A stretch of DNA of 8,217 bases. It comes from Thiobacillus sp. UBA3361. GTDB taxonomy: Bacteria; Pseudomonadota; Gammaproteobacteria; Burkholderiales; Thiobacillaceae. The position numbers and the translations under genes were made by a program. Positions 4,239-8,217 of the stretch are shown piece by piece (position 1 is the stretch's first letter; each line of letters starts with the position of its first letter). The notes beneath the pieces were generated by a model. The model was not told where the DNA came from. It ran no database searches and was given only the letters and a program-made list of their open reading frames with translations. The stretch lies in contig DEQR01000023.1 of assembly GCA_002360535.1 (NCBI GenBank), positions 1-8,217 of the forward strand. Direction: 5' to 3'.

Positions 4239-6803
4239 TCAAGCCGCCTTGAGGATTTCCAGCAGGTCTCGTTCCAGGGCCTGGCCTTCGCCGGGCTGGG
4301 TCAGGACGCCGCCGGAGATGACGAACACGTCTTCGGCCCGGTTGGCCAGGGTGTTGATCTTGGCGCTCTTCAGGTTGATGCCGTGGCGGTGCAGGACCCA
4401 GGCCACCTGGTGGATCAGGCCGGGCCGGTCGCCGGCGATCAGCGACAACACGTAGTCGGAGCCCCCTTCGCTGGCCGTCAGGCTCACCTGGGGCTGGATG
4501 GGGAAGTAGCGCAGCTGGCGGGATAGGCGGCCGGGGACGGGTTCGGCCAGGGGCGGGCGTTCGGTGAGGATGCGGGTGAGTTCGTATTCCACGTAGCCGA
4601 GGATGTCCCGGTAGGCGGCATGGGGCTGTTGCGGGTCCATGGCCAGGAAGCTGTCCAGGGCGTAGCCGTCGCGGGTGGTGTGGACCTTGGCTTCCAGCAC
4701 CGAGTAGTGCATGCCGGCGAAGAAGCCGCTGATGCGGGCGAACAGGCCGGAGCGGTCGGGGGTATAGACGGTGACCTCGATGCCTTCGCCGATGGGGGCC
4801 AGACGGGCGCGCACGATGGTTTCCTGGCGCGGCAGCAGGGGCAGCAGGCGGCGCGTCTGCCAGGCGATTTCCTGGGCCTCCATGCGCAGGAAGTAGATGT
4901 CGTCGAGCCGGTTCCAAAAGGATTTTTCGGCGCCGTCCGGGTAGCCGTACAGGCGCAGGGTGGCGCGCGCCTCTTCCTTCTTGGCCTCCACCAGGTCGGG
5001 CGCGGGCCGGTCGCCTTCCAGCCGGGCGCGGGCGGCCAGGTAGAGCTCGCGCAACAGCTTTTCCTTCCAGGCGTTCCAGATTTTCGGGTTGGTGGCGCGG
5101 ATGTCGGCCACGGTGAGCAGGTATAGGGCGGTGAGCCGGCGGGTGTCGCCGCATTGGGCGGCGAAGGCCTGGATGACTTCCGGGTCGCTGAGGTCCTGCT
5201 TCTGGGCGGTGGCGGACAGGGTGAGGTGGTGGCGCACCAGCCAGGCCACCAGGTCGGTCTGCCACTTCTCCAGTCCGTGGGCGCGGCAGAAGCGCCGCGC
5301 GTCCGCCTCGCCCAGGGTGGAGTGGTCGCCGCCCCGGCCCTTGGCGATGTCGTGGAACAGGGCGGCCAGATAGAGCAGTTCCTTGTGGTTGCAGTCGGCC
5401 ATCAGCCGGTGGGCCAGGGGCAGCTCATGGGCGAACTGGGGCAGAGAGACGCGCCGTATGTTGCGCAACACCATGAGGATGTGTTCATCGACGGGGTAGA
5501 TATGGAAGCCGTCGTGCTGCAGCTGTCCGGTGATCCGGCCCAGGGCGGGGATGTAGCGCCCCAGCAGGCCCAGGCGGTGCATGAGGCGGAAGCTGTGGGT
5601 GATGCCGCGCGGCTCGTGCAGCAGCGCCATGAACTGGGCGCGGTGCAGCGGGTCGCGGCGGAAGCCGTCGTCGATCTTCCTACCGGCCCGCCACAGGGCG
5701 CGCAGGGCGCGAGGGGTGAGACGGGTCAGTTCAGGGTGCCGTTGCAGGGCCTGGAAGGTGGGCAGGATGGCCTCAGGATGTGCCTCGTACAGGTCCTCCC
5801 GGCGGATGTCCAGCTGGTCGCCGCGGCACAGGTAGTCGGGATAGCCGGGCAGATCGCCCACCGCCCCCACGGGGAACAACTCCTGCCGGAAGGCGCTCAG
5901 CAGGTATTCGTTGGCCAGGGAGAGCTCGCGGCAGACCCGGTAGTAGCGCTGCATGAGCAGCTCGGAGGCGCGCCGCCGGGCGTTGGGGAGGAAGCCCATG
6001 CGCTCGGCCAGGGGTTCCTGGTATTCGAACAGCAGCCGGTCCTCGCGGCGTTTGGCCAGCAGGTGCAGGTGGATGCGCAGATGGTTGAGGAAGCGCAGGT
6101 GGCGGCCGATCAGCCGCACTTCGTCGTCGCCCAGCAGGCCCTGCCGGGCCAGGCCGGGGAAGCTGGTGGGCAGGCCGGCCGCGTGGGCCACCCAGATGAT
6201 GGTCTGGAGGTCGCGCAGACCGCCGGGGCTTTCCTTGATGTTGGGCTCCAGCAGCAGGGCGCGGTCGGCGAATCGTCCGTGGCGGCTGCGCTGCTCGCGC
6301 AACTTGGCCTCGTAGAAGGCGCGCGGCTCCAGGGCGGCCCGGAAGCGGTAGCGGAACCCCTCGTACAACTGGCGGTCGCCGGCCAGCAGGCGCGATTCCA
6401 GCAGGTTGGTCTGGATGGTGGTGTCGCCGGCGGACTCGTCCAGGCACTCCGTGAGGCTGCGCACGCTGTGGCCGATGGGCAGGCCCACGTCCCAGAACAG
6501 GCCGATGAGGGGTTCGAAGGCGGTGCGTTCGTCGCCGCTCAGGCCGTCGTCGAGCAGGATCAGCACATCCACGTCGGACTGGGGAAACAGCTCGCCGCGG
6601 CCGTAGCCGCCCACCGCCACCAGGGCGGAGCCCGCGGGCAGACGGTGGGCCTGCCAGATGTGGCGCATGAGCCGGTCGGTGAGCCGGCTGAGGCCGTGCA
6701 GCAGGGGGGCGGGACGGCGGTCGGCCAGATAGCCGTCCTGCAGGCGGGCGCGGCCGCGGGCGTATTCCTCGCGCCAGAGGGCGGTATCCGCGGAATGGGC
6801 CAT
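4239..6803 (-). CDS. glnD: Bifunctional PII uridylyltransferase/uridylyl-removing enzyme GlnD, 854 aa
   Basis: GlnD is the cytoplasmic glutamine sensor of nitrogen control. It uridylylates PII proteins when glutamine is low and removes UMP when it is high, thereby steering glutamine synthetase adenylylation and NtrC activity. The N-terminal nucleotidyltransferase domain has GGYGRGE (65-71) followed by SDVD (76-79), the metal-binding aspartates. The central HD domain has FHDIAKGRGGDHS with H484 and D485, needed for UMP removal. Two C-terminal ACT domains follow, near 673-735 (VTVYTPDRSGLFARISGFFAG) and 783-850 (LSLIAGDRPGLIHQVAWVLH), which bind glutamine. Length is close to the roughly 890 residues of E. 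coli GlnD. ATG 6803 is chosen over an in-frame extension to 6932, which would overlap map; no strong ribosome-binding site is visible. It starts 32 bases after map and is probably co-transcribed with it. Confidence 0.97.
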   Translation of the reverse strand: MAHSADTALWREEYARGRARLQDGYLADRRPAPLLHGLSRLTDRLMRHIWQAHRLPAGSALVAVGGYGRGELFPQSDVDVLILLDDGLSGDERTAFEPLIGLFWDVGLPIGHSVRSLTECLDESAGDTTIQTNLLESRLLAGDRQLYEGFRYRFRAALEPRAFYEAKLREQRSRHGRFADRALLLEPNIKESPGGLRDLQTIIWVAHAAGLPTSFPGLARQGLLGDDEVRLIGRHLRFLNHLRIHLHLLAKRREDRLLFEYQEPLAERMGFLPNARRRASELLMQRYYRVCRELSLANEYLLSAFRQELFPVGAVGDLPGYPDYLCRGDQLDIRREDLYEAHPEAILPTFQALQRHPELTRLTPRALRALWRAGRKIDDGFRRDPLHRAQFMALLHEPRGITHSFRLMHRLGLLGRYIPALGRITGQLQHDGFHIYPVDEHILMVLRNIRRVSLPQFAHELPLAHRLMADCNHKELLYLAALFHDIAKGRGGDHSTLGEADARRFCRAHGLEKWQTDLVAWLVRHHLTLSATAQKQDLSDPEVIQAFAAQCGDTRRLTALYLLTVADIRATNPKIWNAWKEKLLRELYLAARARLEGDRPAPDLVEAKKEEARATLRLYGYPDGAEKSFWNRLDDIYFLRMEAQEIAWQTRRLLPLLPRQETIVRARLAPIGEGIEVTVYTPDRSGLFARISGFFAGMHYSVLEAKVHTTRDGYALDSFLAMDPQQPHAAYRDILGYVEYELTRILTERPPLAEPVPGRLSRQLRYFPIQPQVSLTASEGGSDYVLSLIAGDRPGLIHQVAWVLHRHGINLKSAKINTLANRAEDVFVISGGVLTQPGEGQALERDLLEILKAA

Positions 6804-6835
6804 GACGGGCGAACGGCTGCTCGGGCCGGGCCGGC

Positions 6836-7642
6836 TCAGGCGGCCCGTGCGAAGGCCGGCAGGGCGGGGGATTTGTCGGACAGGGTGAGCACCTCGTGCC
6901 CGCTGTCGGTGACCAGGATGGTGTGTTCCCACTGGGCCGACAGGGCATGGTCCTTGGTCACCACGGTCCAGCCGTCGCCCAGCACGCGGATGTCGCGGCG
7001 GCCGGCGTTGATCATGGGCTCGATGGTGAAGATCATGCCCGGTTCCAGGGTCAGGCCGGAGCCGGGCTTGCCGTAGTGCAGCACCTGCGGCTCTTCGTGG
7101 AACTGGCTGCCGATGCCGTGGCCGCAGAATTCGCGCACCACGGAAAAGCCGCTGCGCTCGGCATGGGTCTGGATGGCATGGCCGATGTCACCCAGGCGGG
7201 CGCCGGGCCGGACCGCCAGGATGCCCTTCCACATGCATTCGTAGGTCACATCCACCAGCCGGCGGGCGAGGATGGAAGGCTCGCCGACGCAGAACATGCG
7301 CGAGGTGTCGCCGTGCCAGCCGTCCTTGATGACGGTGATGTCCAGGTTCACCACGTCGCCGCCCTTGAGCTTCTTGTCGCCCGGTACGCCATGGCAGACT
7401 TGGTGGTTCACCGACGTGCAGATGGACTTGGGGTAGGGCTTGTGGCCGGGTGGGGCGTAGTTGAGGGGTGCGGGGATGCAGCCCTGTACCTCCACCATGT
7501 AGTCATGGCAGAGCTTGTCCAACTCGCCGGTGGTCACCCCGGGTTGCACGAAGGGGGTGATGTAATCCAGGACTTCGGAGGCGAGTCGGCCCGCCACGCG
7601 CATCTTTTCGATGTCTTGGGCGGTCTTGATGGCAATCGTCAT
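6836..7642 (-). CDS. map: Methionine aminopeptidase type I, 268 aa
   Basis: This enzyme removes the initiator methionine from new proteins when the second residue is small. All five metal ligands of the family are present: D101 and D112 (LDITVIKDGWHGDTSRMF), H175 (GHGIG), E208 (TIEPM) and E239 (QWEHT). The substrate-binding histidine is H84 (NHQVCHG). Length agrees with E. coli MAP (264 aa), and the lack of an N-terminal extension marks it as type Ia. ATG 7642 (MTIAIKTAQDIEKMRVAG) fits the family N terminus; a TTG 24 bases upstream would add eight residues and is less likely. It is the first gene of the map-glnD unit and has a sigma70-like promoter about 30-60 bases upstream. map-glnD adjacency is also seen in enterobacteria. 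Confidence 0.97.
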   Translation of the reverse strand: MTIAIKTAQDIEKMRVAGRLASEVLDYITPFVQPGVTTGELDKLCHDYMVEVQGCIPAPLNYAPPGHKPYPKSICTSVNHQVCHGVPGDKKLKGGDVVNLDITVIKDGWHGDTSRMFCVGEPSILARRLVDVTYECMWKGILAVRPGARLGDIGHAIQTHAERSGFSVVREFCGHGIGSQFHEEPQVLHYGKPGSGLTLEPGMIFTIEPMINAGRRDIRVLGDGWTVVTKDHALSAQWEHTILVTDSGHEVLTLSDKSPALPAFARAA

Positions 7643-7674
7643 GTATGGGTGGGCTTCGCTTAACAAACCCTGGG

Positions 7675-7703
7675 ATTAGAGTGTCCGGAGCGGAAAAAGT
7701 AAA
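7675..7703 (-). promoter_or_regulatory. Sigma70-like promoter for map-glnD
   Basis: The minus strand has TTTACT (7703-7698) and TCTAAT (7680-7675) with exactly 17 bases between, a good match to the -35/-10 consensus (four and five of six). The transcript would start near 7668 and leave a leader of about 25 bases before the map ATG. The stretch is clearly AT-richer than its surroundings. Confidence 0.6.
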
Positions 7704-7794
7704 CCCGGGCATGGCCCCACCGATCGTCGGGTTTTCCGCACGGGAAGTCGGCCCGCCGGATGTGGGGGAAGGGATGAAAGCGGCGCGGTGAATG

Positions 7795-7808
7795 CCGGGC
7801 AGGCCCGG
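7795..7808 (-). terminator. Short GC hairpin just after the acylphosphatase stop, weak terminator candidate
   Basis: CCGGG and CCCGG pair around a four-base loop directly after the stop codon at 7809. No T-run follows, so this is tentative. Confidence 0.3.
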
Positions 7809-8090
7809 TCAGGCGGTGTCCCGCTTCTCGAATGCGGCGTGCGGGGCGGGCGCCGTCTCCGCGACGGTCACCTCGTCCACGCGGGCGCCGGACGGCCCCT
7901 GCCAGGCCCAGGCGATGATCGCCTCCACCGCCGCCGTCTCGCCCTGGACCAGGGCCTCCACCGTACCGTCCAGGCGGTTGCGCACCCAGCCGGCCACACC
8001 GAAACGGTCCGCCGCCTGGCGCATGGATTCCCGGTACCAGACTCCCTGCACCCGGCCGGTGATGCGCAGTTGGCGGGCGATGACCGGCAT
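7809..8090 (-). CDS. Acylphosphatase, 93 aa
   Basis: This small cytoplasmic enzyme hydrolyses carboxyl-phosphate bonds such as those of acetyl phosphate or carbamoyl phosphate. The family signature is clear: GRVQGVWYRESMRQAA (12-27) with the phosphate-binding arginine R20, and GWVRNRLDGTVEALVQG (34-50) with the catalytic asparagine N38. Length is normal for the family (about 90-100 aa). It starts 7 bases after the metG stop codon and is probably translated from the same message. The ribosome-binding site is weak. The usual symbol in other bacteria is acyP or yccX. Confidence 0.93.
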   Translation of the reverse strand: MPVIARQLRITGRVQGVWYRESMRQAADRFGVAGWVRNRLDGTVEALVQGETAAVEAIIAWAWQGPSGARVDEVTVAETAPAPHAAFEKRDTA

Positions 8091-8097
8091 CGGTCGC

Positions 8098-8217
8098 CTA
8101 CTTGATGCGCATGCCCGGCAGGGCGCCGCTGTCGGGGGTCAGCAGGAACGGCCCGCCGCGTTCGTCGCTGGCGGCCAGGACCATGCCCTCGCTCATGCCG
8201 AACTTCATCTTGCGCGG
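8098..8217 (-). CDS. metG: Methionyl-tRNA synthetase, C-terminal end (partial)
   Basis: Only the last 39 codons and the TAG stop (8100-8098) are in the window. The translation PRKMKFGMSEGMVLAAS, then GPFLLTPDSGALPGMRIK, matches the end of the C-terminal tRNA-binding, dimerisation domain of long-form MetG. The phrases RKMKFGMSEGMVLAA and PDSGALPGM are characteristic. This OB-fold domain also occurs in stand-alone tRNA-binding proteins such as Trbp111 or CsaA, so the full identity depends on sequence to the right. metG is the better guess. Confidence 0.8.
   Translation of the reverse strand, partial: PRKMKFGMSEGMVLAASDERGGPFLLTPDSGALPGMRIK

Noticed and set aside
4228..5265. Minus-strand open frame inside glnD
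   Set aside because: Out-of-frame shadow with a proline- and arginine-rich translation and no recognisable domain. The same applies to 5773-6948.
5154..7076. 640-codon open frame on the plus strand
   Set aside because: It is antisense to glnD and map, and its translation is low-complexity (rich in Gln, Ala, Val, Gly), as expected from the shadow of GC-rich genes. glnD has intact family motifs on the other strand.
6896..7663. 255-codon plus-strand open frame opposite map
   Set aside because: Antisense shadow of map, which has all five metal ligands on the minus strand.
1..8217. CRISPR array, tRNA or rRNA genes
   Set aside because: No regularly spaced repeat-spacer pattern, cloverleaf or rRNA-like sequence was seen. 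The short repeats present are explained by the insertion sequence, attC sites and the CGGATTCTG motif.

Overview
This is a GC-rich proteobacterial chromosome, most likely betaproteobacterial. Conserved housekeeping genes on the right give way to a stretch of integron gene cassettes on the left. All recognised genes lie on the minus strand, so biological reading runs from high to low coordinates.

Right part (8217 to about 3785): the last 39 residues of methionyl-tRNA synthetase (metG), a 93-residue acylphosphatase, then a sigma70-like promoter driving map (methionine aminopeptidase) and glnD (PII uridylyltransferase/uridylyl-removing enzyme). These are followed by a conserved-looking 117-residue protein of unknown function. 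map-glnD is a familiar adjacent pair; the GlnD and MAP catalytic motifs are intact.

Middle (about 3784 to 3234): roughly 550 bases without a convincing full-length gene. It holds spaced copies of a CGGATTCTG-type repeat and a 31-codon reading frame with a strong GGAGG ribosome-binding site. That frame ends inside the first cassette boundary and may be part of an attI-like site or a gene cut by cassette insertion. No integron integrase is visible.

Left part (3233 to 1): two integron cassettes, AT-richer than the flanking genes. Cassette A carries a 368-residue coiled-coil-like protein of unknown function. Cassette B carries a 205-residue single-pass membrane protein of unknown function, and its attC continues past the window edge. 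The boundaries are supported by GTTRRRY/RYYYAAC core sites. Within each cassette the leading and trailing cores are exactly complementary (GTTAGAT with ATCTAAC; GTTAGAC with GTCTAAC), as expected of excisable cassettes. The attC between them is split by an IS110-family, IS1111-subgroup element of about 1.38 kb with 12-bp subterminal inverted repeats, matching the known habit of the IS1111-attC group.

The most notable point is the non-coding 3' region of this insertion sequence. It can be folded into two successive stem-loops whose internal-loop strands carry short matches to both junctions of the element, in the arrangement expected of a bridge (seeker) RNA: a target-binding loop first, then a donor-binding loop. 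The window therefore seems to hold an RNA-guided recombinase caught in its target, an integron recombination site, with its guide RNA readable beside it. Element ends are uncertain by a few bases.
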